A stretch of 64,000 nucleotides of DNA from Euphorbia lathyris (Eukaryota; Streptophyta; Magnoliopsida; Malpighiales; Euphorbiaceae), in assembly GCF_963576675.1 (NCBI RefSeq), contig NC_088913.1, positions 86,985,001-87,049,000 of the forward strand. Reading direction: 5' to 3'. Position 1 is the first letter of the stretch, and every line of letters begins with the position of its first letter. The notes under the pieces are model-generated. The model saw only the letters and a list, made by a program, of their open reading frames with translations. It was not told the DNA's origin and did no database searches. Shown here in pieces: positions 1 through 10,287 of the stretch. Made by a program: the position numbers and the translations under genes.

Positions 1-2228
1 AATGAGTCAATTTATACAAAAGGAAATGCAAAGGTACTTTTCCAAAGGGAAGATGGAAGGAGATTTTATTGCATTTACTAATGAATGCAGTGGTAATGAT
101 CGTTTTCTTGCTTTTACTTTTGCCATTAAATTGTTGACTATTGATAATATGTGGATCATTGATTCTGGAGCCAGTACACACATGTGTCATGAAATGTCAT
201 TTTTCACTTCACTATGTAAAATTGATCATCCTAGGGTGGTGTTCCTGCCTGATGGATCCAAACAAGTTATTACTCATGTTGGATCAGTGCTGGTTACTCC
301 AAAATTGTTGTTGAAGAATGTCCTGTTTGTTCCAACTTTCAAATACAACTTAATGTCTGTTGGGAGGCTGCTTGTGGATAATGAGGTGAGCATTCAATTT
401 TCTATTACACACTGTGTATTACAGGACCTGGCGTCTAAAGCAGAGATTGCTCGAGGAGCATTGATGGATGGTTTGTATCAATTGCAACAAATGAAGGTTA
501 GCATAGCCACGACATCACTTTCAGCTTGTTCTACAGTTCACAGTTCATCTGTTGCGTTATCTGGTATGATATCTCCTGATATGCTTTGGCACATTAGATT
601 AGGTCATGTCTCTTCGCATAAGTTGTGGCACATGCCTGATCTGAATTGTAAAGTTGATGATGTAGTATGTGAAGTGTGTCACAAAGCTAAACCACATAGA
701 ATTAGTTTTGGTCTTAGTGCCATTAAAACTACCAGAATTTTTGAGTTAATTCACACTGATGTATCGGGTCCCTAAAGACAAGTTTCTTTATCAGGAGCAC
801 AGTATATGCTTACAGTAGTTGATGATTTTTCCATAATTACATGGACCTATTTGTTCCGGACAAAAGATCAGGTAGAAACTTTGTTAAGCAATTTTATCAA
901 TATGGCACATACACAGTTTGAGGCAAAAATTAAAGTTCTTCGCACAGATAATGGAACAGAGTTCATTAGCGCTAAAACATAAGATATTTTGCACAATTTT
1001 GGCATCATACATCAGAAAACATGCAGTTACACACCACAGCAAAATGGTGTTGTTGAACGAAGACATAGATTTTTAGCTGAAACTGCAAGAGCATTGTTAT
1101 TCCAAGCTAATCTTTCCAATAATTTTTGGGGAGAGGTCATACTACATGCCACTTTTCTAATCAATTTGTTGCCTACTAAGGTACTTAATTCGCAGAGTCC
1201 ACATGAAGTATTCTATGGTAAGTCACATGTGTTATCAGTGTTGAAGTGCTTTGGTTGCCTTTGTTTTGTGACTGATATTTCTCCATAGAAAGATAAGTTT
1301 TCTCCAAGTGCATTCAAGGGTATTTACTTAGGCAACTCTGCAGGACAAAATGGTAGTAAAGTGTACAACTTCCTTACTCACAAGGTTTGTGTTTCCAGGG
1401 ACGTGCAGTTTTATGAACATATCTTCCCTGGTTATCCCAATCCTAAATCAGCTCCTAGCCTGACTGCAAACATCTTGATCCTACCCAATCTTAGTTCTCA
1501 TATAGAAAATTTTGACCTTTATCCTATCTCTCAATCTCATATTCCTGCTTCTTCTTCTAACACACCTACATCCCTTAATTCTCCTAATTCTCCTAGTTCT
1601 CCTAATTCTCCTAATTCTCAACCAACTACACCCATTTGTTCATCTAAACCATCAAGCCCCTCCATAAATCTTTTAAAAAATACAACAGACTCCAATGCAT
1701 CCCGGCCACCTATTGCTGAAAGAAACTCTACCAGAACTAGTAGACAACCTGAATGGCTTAATGATTTTGTGGTGAATGTGGTTGATGAGTATTCAATGTT
1801 GAGCAGTATTTCTCAAACAGCATTTTTGACCAATATTGTTAAAATTAAGGAACCAAGTAGCTTTGCTGAAGCAAACAAACAAGTTGAGTGGCCGGATGCT
1901 ATGAAAAAAGAAATAGAAGCTTTAGAAAGCAACTAGTTTTTCACCCTTGCTTTGCACGGTCGTTTTATTTTTTTTTATTGATATTACGTAACTATTCAGA
2001 ATTAGCTATATTAAAATTTAATATATCTATTGAATATTGTATAATGAATGATGAATAATATGTTTTCCTAACTATATTTAAAAAAAATTAAAATTTATTA
2101 ATAACCAATCAATATTATTAGTATTTACAATTTACATATATTCAAATAAAATAAAATTTACAATACTTGCAGTTTGTAAATATAATTTGATTAATATTGA
2201 AATTCATTGTGTCTAGATATAAATAGTA

Positions 2229-2482
2229 CTACCTCCATTTCATATTACATGTCTTTCTAGAGATTCTTTTTTGTTTCATATTACATGTCATTATATATGA
2301 TCAGTGCACGTTAAGTCATCTTTTTTTCTGCATGGATTTACGGAAATTAATTAGAATAATAGACTTATTATAGAGTAAATAAATATTGGAATCAATAAAT
2401 AAGGTACAACAATGTCTTTTTTCTAATATCCTTAATTTCTGTATAATTCTCTAAAAAGACACGTTATATGAAACAGAGGGAG
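2229..2482. mobile_element. Stowaway-like MITE inside the Helitron
   Basis: A 254-bp element with terminal inverted repeats. The left end reads CTACCTCCATTTCATATTAC and the complement of the right end reads CTCCCTCTGTTTCATATAAC, with matching continuing through a GTCTTT...TAGAG block. TA is present on each side (2227-2228 and 2483-2484). CTCCCTC ends with a TA duplication are typical of Stowaway (Tc1/mariner-type) MITEs. A second internal copy of TTTCATATTACATGTC lies at about 2275. There is no coding capacity. Its position shows it inserted into the Helitron or its progenitor. Confidence 0.8.
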
Positions 2483-3056
2483 TAATAAATATATAAAACA
2501 TTGAACAACTTGATAAGTCAACTAAAATCTTTGGTTCCACAAACCCAAATATAACTAAACGAAAATATTTAACTTGTCGCAGAGATCTGCTGAACACTCG
2601 ATAGAACCTATTTCAATTACAATAAACACTTCATGCATAATTCATTTCCAAACTCTAACCTCAATTGTTCCCCTCTACTCTCAAAATATATTTATGAACG
2701 CAATCATTCTAATGTGCGAATTAGCACAATATGAACTAAATAATAAAGAATATTCAATGGAAGAACATATAGGAAGCAAACCCACTGAAAAAGAGACTGT
2801 AACTTGTTTTATTATGCTATATTCTCTAACTTGTTTTGGTCCTCAATTGGTTATTTTTCATTCTCTTTTTCCTGGAATTTTGATTCTACAGTTTATATTT
2901 CATCATATCGGCCCGAGAGGAATGATTACAGACTGGTCATTTGTGCCATCCTGCATATTGTAGAATGATCTCAAGTTTAAATCAATAAAAAACATCAACA
3001 GCATAAATACGGCAGCATGTTTGAATCAGTAACAAAGGCACTAATTTTAAACAAAC
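2483..3056. other. Helitron interior, 5' of the UPF1 exons on the plus strand
   Basis: AT-rich DNA between the MITE and the UPF1 exons. On the minus strand it lies downstream of the second UPF1 exon, where the next UPF1 exon should be, but I find no recognisable UPF1 coding sequence here. An open frame at 2574-2963 on the plus strand resembles nothing I know and is probably chance. The capture therefore appears to stop in the intron that follows the second exon. Confidence 0.4.
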
Positions 3057-3310
3057 CTGATGCTCATTACTCCTAACACAAGATAAAATAATATAATCAT
3101 TTTCTCTCCCTTGAAACGAATCAACACTTGCAACTTGCAGCAAATATAAAATTAAGCGATTGCAAAAAAAGAATGAACATAAATTTGCACCCAAATACTG
3201 AAATAGATTACCTCAATTTCTTTGTACAGTTGCTGGCGAAGAGCACCATTTCTTGACATATAGTTCACAATATATGCTCTCTGTCCCTCGTAGGGTGTAA
3301 TTACCCCAAT
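3057..3310 (-). pseudogene. UPF1: UPF1/RENT1 RNA helicase fragment: two exons and an intron
   Basis: Captured piece of the nonsense-mediated-decay helicase UPF1, minus strand. Exon one (3310-3212, 33 codons) reads [18 protein letters not shown]... and ends in a GT donor. It is preceded by an acceptor-like TTTCACAG. Exon two (3134-3057, 26 codons) reads [11 protein letters not shown]...SCVRSNEHQ and ends at a GTTTGT donor. These are the C-terminal helicase motifs of the SF1 family (V around SFQGRE). The intron (3211-3135, 77 bp) is retained, so capture was at DNA level. The base before exon two is A, giving an AA end where the spliceosome needs AG, so splicing here is probably lost. Neither exon has an internal stop. 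I recognised the family from the residues alone. Confidence 0.85.
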
Positions 3311-6300
3311 CTGTGAAATTGTCCAAATCTGATAAGACTTATTTAGCAAAAGCAACTACTTAATTAATTTCATTGAACTGTAATGGAAATGTGAAACCTA
3401 ACTAAACAGCAAAATTGTCTCCAATGATGGTGAAATACAAATAGGGGCAAACATTTTTTTTTCAAACCCGCTACCTCACCTAGCTGAAGTTTGTATGGAC
3501 TTTACCTCAACAAACACTAAATTTGTACCTCCAATTGTCCAAATCTGCACAATTATGACAAACAAATTAATGTCAAAAAAAATATGATGCCAATAAAATT
3601 GATGGACTCTAACTTCGAATTAACCGGCAATCAAGGACTTACAAATTAAATAATTACATCAGGTTCTGCCATAGCTACAGTCCAGAATCGAAGAAACTAA
3701 CACACACATAAACCTATTTCAATTAACCCACAGAAGAAACCCAGAATTGCATTGTTGGCAAATCTGTGTAATGTAGAAAAATTAAATAACACAAAAGTGA
3801 AATATCAGTTAATGAAAACACAACCAGTTAAAGAAGAATGAAGCTAAAAATGGATGAACTGACCGTTAGAAGATAGCAAAAGGAAACAAAAGTAGCGAGA
3901 AAATACCAATTAATGAAGCAATAGAGATTCGAACAAAGAAAGAGGAAAATTAACAGATGGCTCTGTAATTGTAAATCATTTTCAGAGAAACAAAACTGAG
4001 AATCAGAATAATAAAAAAAAACTAAACAATAAATTGAAGAACAGATGAAGACAACTATACTTCAATTATAATTTCTTGCTTATCCCAGCAATTCAGATTC
4101 TAAAATATGCAATTGAAGTATCCCCTCCAATCTACCTTTTTAAAATCCACAACTAACCATTGTTTAGGCCTAATTTTGAGGTAGAGAAGGTATACTCATC
4201 ACCACAAATGGCAAAATCGAGAAAGCAGAAAGTAAACCTGCTGAAAATCCAACAACATAGAGAACTATATAGTTCAAATATGTTAAAGAAAATGTAATCC
4301 CTAAAAGAGATTCCTTTGATGCATGAAATATCAGAAAGAATTTGAACCTGTTGACACTTCTTCAGAATGAAATTAAAAAAATTGGACAATAACATGGAAA
4401 TAGCAACTCCATAAACGGATTTGGAACAATGATAGATGAGAAATTCACTCGTCAGCTATATGAATCCCAAAATATGAGAAAACCTCGACAAAATGCATGA
4501 AAATCAGGATGAATACAAAATTGAAGAACACACTGAAAGTGAATGGAGATAGTGAAATTACAATCACCATTATGCTTTCTAGGTATTAGAAAATTGAACA
4601 AAGACAATAGATAAAAACATAACATATCACCAATGCACCTAATTGAACCTATATCCAAAATACACCAATGCATATCATAATTCCAGCATTATTGAAAAAC
4701 CTTTCACCTCCCATGAACCCTTTAGATTACTAACATTTGGAAGCTTATATTAAGGTCAGTATTCAGCTAATGCTCTCACTAAGTCAATATTTTTTTCTCC
4801 AATTGTATCATTAAAGCTTGAACAACCATAATTGTAGTTTTTCGCCAATTGTATCATTAAGTTTCGCATAAACATACAAGGGAAGTCCTATAGTAAACAT
4901 ATATTGGAAGAACTCTTAGTCTTTCAACTATATAAATTACTGGCTAGCCTCATGAGCTCATGGTATTTTGAAAAAAAAAATCTTGAACCATCATTTGCAA
5001 TAGGACTTACAGCAATTTTACTAATGATAAAAGCTCACAAAATCAAGTACCAATAAAACCAAGTAGTTCATGTTGTTTCTCTTCTGCTTGCTCAACTTCT
5101 CATCTTTCTCAGTTAGGAATAGCTTTGGTTGAAGGAATAGCAATAGGACTTACAGCTCTGTTCTGAGCAGCAATTCTAAGTTTGAGAGAATCATATGGTG
5201 TAAGATCTGATTAGGATAAGAACCATAAATTAAAAAAAAACCATCCATAAAGAAGAGGAACAGGGAAACCTTCACCAAAGGAAAATAATCCAAAATAATA
5301 TGAATTTAAGATTAACGTTTACAAAATATATACAATAGTGTTAAATTCGTATTATTTTGTAAACGTTAAACCTATATTGGTGCTATTTTGTACGTGATGC
5401 CTAAATTGATGCTATATTGTAAACGTTAAGCTTAAATTGATATTATGTTGATATTATGTTGTAAACGTTAAGCTTATATTGGTGCTATTTTGAACGTTTA
5501 GCTTAAATTGATACTTCCCCAAAAACCTTAAGCCTATATAAATTTGGACAATTTTACAAAGTTTTAAACTATATATTCCTCTTCACAAATATGCAAAGCC
5601 ATATAAGATCTATTCTTATAATTTACCTTAAAAGCTTACTCGATATAGTGTTATTGAATTAATGAAGTACTAAACCATGATTAGCCTTCTTGATCATGGT
5701 TAGTTTCTTGAATCTAACTTTCCCTGAATATTTGTCAATAAATAAGAGTTGCATGAAGACATATTGAAAGCAAAAACTTAGTCAGACAAAAAAATAAAAT
5801 TCTATAGCAGAAATGGCAAATTATAATATGAGAAGCTATGAAGATGATATTCAAAGTCAGGAACGGGATTCGAGCAATGAAGATGATATTCAAAAAATTC
5901 TCTCTTCTCAAAGTGCTGCTGCTAAAGCTAAACGTAATCATACTGCTTTATTTTCTTTATGATTCTTAAATTTTAAAATTCGATATAAAAGTTCTTGAAT
6001 TTTGTAATTTAATAACATAAGAGCCTCTTAATCTTTGAGCATTTTGATAGGATGTAACTTTCTATTATAGAGCATGAAAATAATTTTGAAAGAGCCACAG
6101 CTCCAGCTCGAACTACCAATTAAGGTTCCCATCAATGAAAAAATCCTTGATCAGTTCTCGCTACAAGAAGTAAAAGAAAAACCCAAATGCAATTTTGAAG
6201 AAGACTGGAACTAACATTATTATGCATATTAAAAACCATGATTATAATAACAGAAAGATAATAACAGATTGCTTGAGATACATCAAAATCTTTTAACACA

Positions 6301-7150
6301 CAAAACCATGATTATATGCATATTGATTTCAATATCTTTTAACATACAATTGATAGAACACAAAAAAAATGAGCGTACATGCTTATAATAACATAACAAA
6401 TTTTGCCAAATTAAGGAATTTCACTAAACCCACAATTCCTATGGAAACAGATACAATTGAACACCCACAAAAAAAAGGACGAACATGCTTATAATAACAG
6501 AACCAATTTTGCCAAATTAAGGAATTCCCTAAACCCACAATTCCTATAGAAACAGATTGCAATTAGGGAAACGGGGAAAGATAGAAATTGAGAGAGTCAA
6601 AATTAGAGAACCAAAAGAAATTTTTTACCTTAAGAGATCCACTTTCAACAGCAATTACGGTGGATACTGCTACATAAAATTAAACTTATGTACACATAGG
6701 AGAGAATGAGTGTTTGCCACAAAACCCTTAGCACCGCTGCAATTCACCGCTGTCATAAAACCACAAAAATTCAAAATTCTTGAAAGTTAATTTGAAAAAA
6801 CTTACTAAGATGTTCAGAACACGACACCTCAAGAAACAGGACATACCGACGGAAAGAGAGAGCGGCAGCGAAAGCCGGACTGGAGACGCGAATGAGAGCA
6901 GAAGAAGATTGAAAATGAGGGAGAGAGAAGCAGTTGAAAATGATATTTGGGTGAGGGAAGAAGAAGCAGTTGAGGGAGAGAGAAGCAGTTGAAAATGAGG
7001 GCTGAAAAAGCTAGATAATCGGGAGAAAGTGAAGTGTGTAAAAAGAGATGAAATGTGAGATTGCCATGGATTAGAATGACATGTCAACAAAAGTACTCTT
7101 AAAATTTGACACATCAGCAATCCTTTCTACAGAATTAGTATATATATAGA
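3311..7150 (-). other. Helitron 5' part: noncoding, with a repeat cluster and a gene-leader-like segment
   Basis: Most of this stretch is AT-rich with no recognisable protein. At about 5305-5512 a short phrase (TTGTAAACGTTAA followed by a variant of GCTTAAATTGAT) recurs three or four times as an irregular repeat. Near the Helitron 5' end, 6790-7010 read on the minus strand is pyrimidine-rich, contains a duplicated AACTGCTTCTCTCTCCCTCA, and leads to an ATG with a short open stretch. It looks like a captured promoter, leader and first exon of an unknown gene, but I cannot name it. The first 150 bases from 7150 carry the Helitron 5' terminus. Confidence 0.4.
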
Positions 7151-7764
7151 TGGCACATGGGAACTCACTATATTACCAGATGGGAAACAAACTATTACAA
7201 GAAAGTGGGTATTTCGTATCAAATACAATCCAGATGGGACAGTTGAGAGATTCAAGGTAAGGTTGGTTGCAAGGGGGTATGACCAGAAGTATGGAGTGGA
7301 CTATACTGAAAGCTTTTCTCCAGTTACTAAAACAGTTACAGTGAGACTGTTTCTTGCTATAACTGCTGCTAAACAATGGCAAATACATCAAGTTGATGTA
7401 AATACTGCGTATCTTCATGGTTTTGTAGATGAAGACATATACATGGTTCAACCGGCTGGTTATGATAAAGCTAATCCAGGACAAGTTTGTAAACTTAGAA
7501 AATCCCTATATGGGCTGAAGCAAGCTGGGAGGCAATGGTATAAAGAGTTTACACATTCTTTACTGCAGCTAGGTTTTCAGAAATCTATCAATGATTATTG
7601 TTTGTTTACTATGGAATTGGATGGTCATTTTATGGTGATAGCCATTTTATGGTTTTGGTCCTAAAAATAGAAGTAATTTGGTTCGGTTTTTGGACCGAAC
7701 AAGACCATGCTAACCTCTAACCATAGGAGCAAAAGAGAATAAATGAGTTAATGAGTTTTAATTA

Positions 7765-8369
7765 TCTCTATATAATTAGTACTATATATTAACATATTAT
7801 TTATTGTCAATTAATAGCTCATCAATTAAAGTAATAAAAGAAAGTAAAAGTTAGAGGAAGATGAAAAAACACAAAGCGAAAATCATTATATTCAATAGCC
7901 ACTGAAAATCAAAGTCCTCATCGACATTTAATTTTGATTATGTATTAGTTTTGTTCTTAATCTTATAATTTTGTTCTTACTTCAAATAGTATATAGTCTT
8001 ATAATTTTGTTCTTACTTCATTAAGAGATTCAAATTTATTTGGAAGCTATTTCCATTGATAAACTGTATTAATAGCATTTTCTTCAAGAATTGTCAGAAT
8101 TTAGAATTTGATATCTTCAATTAAAGAAATATGATGGAAATAGAAGAGGCATGGACAACTGAAATAGGAAAAAGCAAATGTGTAAAAAATTATAGGAAAT
8201 CGTTATGTTTCCCAATGTAATTATTGATTTTTTTCATAAGTAGTTATTTTGTTCTCAATTAACTTAAAATTATCTAAAACAAAATATTAATATAATTACA
8301 TGCAAATGATATATAATTAAAAATTAAATAAAAAATTAAATTTCTTTAGCAACGCGGAAACAATACTAG
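7765..8369 (+). mobile_element. Short Helitron-like element, unit A copy
   Basis: A 605-bp AT-rich block that starts TCTCTATATAATTAG after an A and ends ...CAATACTAG followed by T. These are the marks of a non-autonomous Helitron. A GC-bearing GCAACGCGG phrase lies shortly before the end, but I see no strong stem-loop. It recurs in unit B (40188-40799) and, cut short, in unit C (from about 51204). A diverged relative lies at about 43480-44010 in unit B. There is no empty site to prove the edges, so this is a candidate only. Confidence 0.4.
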
Positions 8370-8565
8370 TTTTTATTTATTCGAAAACCTCTAAAATATT
8401 TATTGTATAATTAATTTATTTATTTTTATTTCACATCATTTTTTTATGAAAATGCGTACATCATTTCATAGATAAGAAAAGAAGTACAATAAGAAAAGTA
8501 AAGAATAAAACCTTACATAAGTACAGACTATGCCTAGTACATAATCCATAAAGGTAAGAAAATGA

Positions 8566-8859
8566 CTATAAAGAGCAAAATAGATCATTAAATGTACAAA
8601 TAAAACAAACAACATGTGAAACATATATTTCTTGAAACTCCAAATTTGCAGAACAACATATCTGTAATCCAATCTTCAAACTCTTCTGATTCTTCGGATA
8701 TGGGTCATTTCTTTTGCAACCACGTAAATGTAGTGATCTGCGAATAAAATCTACCATTTCTTCTCTTGCTAAATCAGAAAATGTTTCAAATGAAAAGATA
8801 ATAAACAACATATGTAATTCAAGCGGATTAAGAGATCCGGTAAAATATATGCAATCCAA
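8566..8859 (-). pseudogene. Conserved minus-strand frame of unknown origin, unit A copy
   Basis: A 97-codon frame whose middle (FETFSDLAREEMVDFIRRSL, then a Cys/Lys-rich stretch with KRNDPYPKNQKSLK) looks like a real exon rather than chance. It is kept open in three copies (here, 40995-41288 and 51607-51900) with only a few substitutions. The N-terminal and C-terminal parts are hydrophobic and resemble translated intron. I do not recognise the family. It is probably an exon of a host gene or transposase picked up before the unit amplified. Confidence 0.4.
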
Positions 8860-8879
8860 CTAAAATAGACTTAATGAAA

Positions 8880-9810
8880 TAGTTGAAAACTCCCTTCCTG
8901 GCACGGTAACAATCTAAAATTAATAAAATTAAGTTAGAACAAAAGTTTAAAAGATTGGATTGTTAACGAATTTAAAGAAATTTAATTGTTTATCCACGAA
9001 TCTATTGTTCGATTATAAATAAAAATGAGAGAACTTATCATTTTCTTAAAAAAAAGTTAACATTGGAAGCTACTAAGGTCAGCAACTGAACGTAAATTCT
9101 ACTATTCCAACGGACACTATTAAAAAAAAGTCTGTTACGATGGACGCTAAAATTTTATAGTTGAACGACGTTTTTAGCGTCCCTAAACAATTACCTACGC
9201 TTTTAAAAACATTGTAACAAGTGTTTTTAAATCGTATGTCGTTAATTTTAACAGTACATAAAACCTTGTGTGGATAAATTTAATCTAACGACATATATAT
9301 ACAAGCATCGTCATTGCTACCAACGCTTACATTTTTAACATCATAATAATTTTCATATTATTTATTTTTTTATTTTTTGAAATTTCATTATGTTGTAGCA
9401 AATCTTCGCAAAGTTAACCACATGTAACTTTTATTATGTCATTATTTTGTTTCTGAAAATATTCAAAACGTCTTGAATGCAACAGCACTTAGATTTAAAA
9501 ACATATCCAAATTCGCGATACTTAAATATACAACGTCTACATTTAGGTAAACAAGAATCCATCATGTCCCAAACACAACTACATTATCATGTCCTTAGTA
9601 TAACGATATTTTCATAAATAAGTTCCTTAAATATTTTCGAAAATATGATATTGTTAGAATTTTCGTTTCGAAGTTAAAGTAAATATGATCACATAGTACG
9701 TATGCATTCCATATTAGATGGCTCTATATTCATATTTGAGACTAAACCAACTTACAGCCATAATTGAAGTCTCAAATGTTCAAATTCATTTTTTCTTCTA
9801 TCACTTTTCC
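8880..9810. other. CACTA-like subterminal repeats and AT-rich spacer, unit A copy
   Basis: At about 9105-9345 short motifs recur in both orientations: GGACGCTAAAA, TTTTTAGCGTCC, AACGACGTT, CGTTAATTTTAAC. Clusters of this kind are typical of CACTA (EnSpm) transposon subterminal regions. I do not find a clean CACTA terminus or a 3-bp TSD. Similar sequence is in units B (about 41510-41770) and C (about 52140-52380). The remaining 9370-9810 is AT-rich with nothing I can identify. It ends at the Tat target site CTTTC (9811-9815). Confidence 0.4.
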
Positions 9811-9815
9811 CTTTC

Positions 9816-10229
9816 TGATGATTCGTGAAACCAACTGAGCTGAATCATAAGCACGGGCCCATCCCAAACTTAAGCCCATGGTTCAAGATTAAATGGGCTC
9901 CTAATAAGGGAAAGGGCTAACCGCCCCGAAATCCCAATAAGGTACTAAACCACCCACTCAGAGAAACGGGACCACGTTTGTGACTACGTGGAGGACGTGG
10001 CACAGAAAGGGTAACCGCCCTCGGCGGTTACCTAGAAAGACTTATAAAAGAAATAAGAAAGCCAAGGGAGGGAGGTTCACATTTTTTTTCCTCAATACGA
10101 TTATCGATCTACTAAATTCCACACAAAACTGACTTGATCGTCGGAGAGTTTTCCCGGAGATCCTGTCTCCGGTTTTGTTTTGCAGGTAACTACGACGAGG
10201 ATCATCCAATCAAATCCGGCAAGTTATCA
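9816..10229 (+). repeat. 5' LTR of the Tat element
   Basis: A 414-bp LTR starting TGATGATTCG and ending TTATCA. It contains a TATAAAAG box at about 10043. A GC-rich arm pair (GGGTAACCGCCC...GGCGGTTACC) at about 10010-10032 forms a perfect-looking hairpin just upstream of the box. The sequence right after the LTR, TTGGTACGGTGAGCG, sits where the primer binding site should be. I could not assign a tRNA. Confidence 0.92.
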
Positions 10230-10287
10230 TTGGTACGGTGAGCGTGGACCTTTTTTACCAACATCTGGTTAAAGGTACACCAAGAAC

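Larger units (their letters stand above)
1933..7150 (-). mobile_element. Helitron with captured UPF1 fragment
   Basis: A 5218-bp insertion in the copia pol of unit A. Units B and C have the uninterrupted sequence, so both edges can be set to the base. Read on the minus strand it begins TCTATATATA at 7150 and ends CTAG at 1933. It lies between A (opposite 7151) and T (opposite 1932) with no target duplication. A short imperfect hairpin (CCGTGC-aaa-GCAAGG) precedes the terminal CTAG by about 12 bases. TC...CTRR ends, a subterminal hairpin and insertion at A^T define Helitrons. I see no Rep/helicase gene, so it is non-autonomous. It carries a Stowaway-like MITE (2229-2482) and two UPF1 exons (3057-3310). 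Confidence 0.9.
2..7664 (+). pseudogene. Copia pol fragment of unit A, split by a Helitron
   Basis: Ty1/copia polyprotein remnant in one reading frame, 2-1932 continuing exactly at 7151-7664. Order: end of gag, aspartic protease with DSGAS near residue 55, pre-integrase zinc region (H..H..C..C around residues 195-230), integrase core with DNGTEF near 948-965, a Ser/Pro-rich linker, and the N-terminal half of reverse transcriptase (RKWVFRIKYN to YGLKQAGRQWY). Stops lie at 773-775 (TAA), 980-982 (TAA) and 1286-1288 (TAG). RT ends at the DYCLFT region and then runs into unrelated sequence, so the YxDD box and RNase H are absent. The same end is found in units B and C. It cannot make a working polyprotein. 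Lineage within copia is not assigned. Confidence 0.9.

Noticed and set aside
2574..2963. Open frame of 129 codons on the plus strand in the Helitron
   Set aside because: Hydrophobic low-complexity translation with no homology I recognise, opposite to the captured UPF1 exons and in AT-rich DNA.
7673..7703. Transcription terminator hairpin after copia pol
   Set aside because: TTCGGTTTTTGGACCGAA is a short dyad, but intrinsic terminators are not a plant nuclear feature. No evidence of function.
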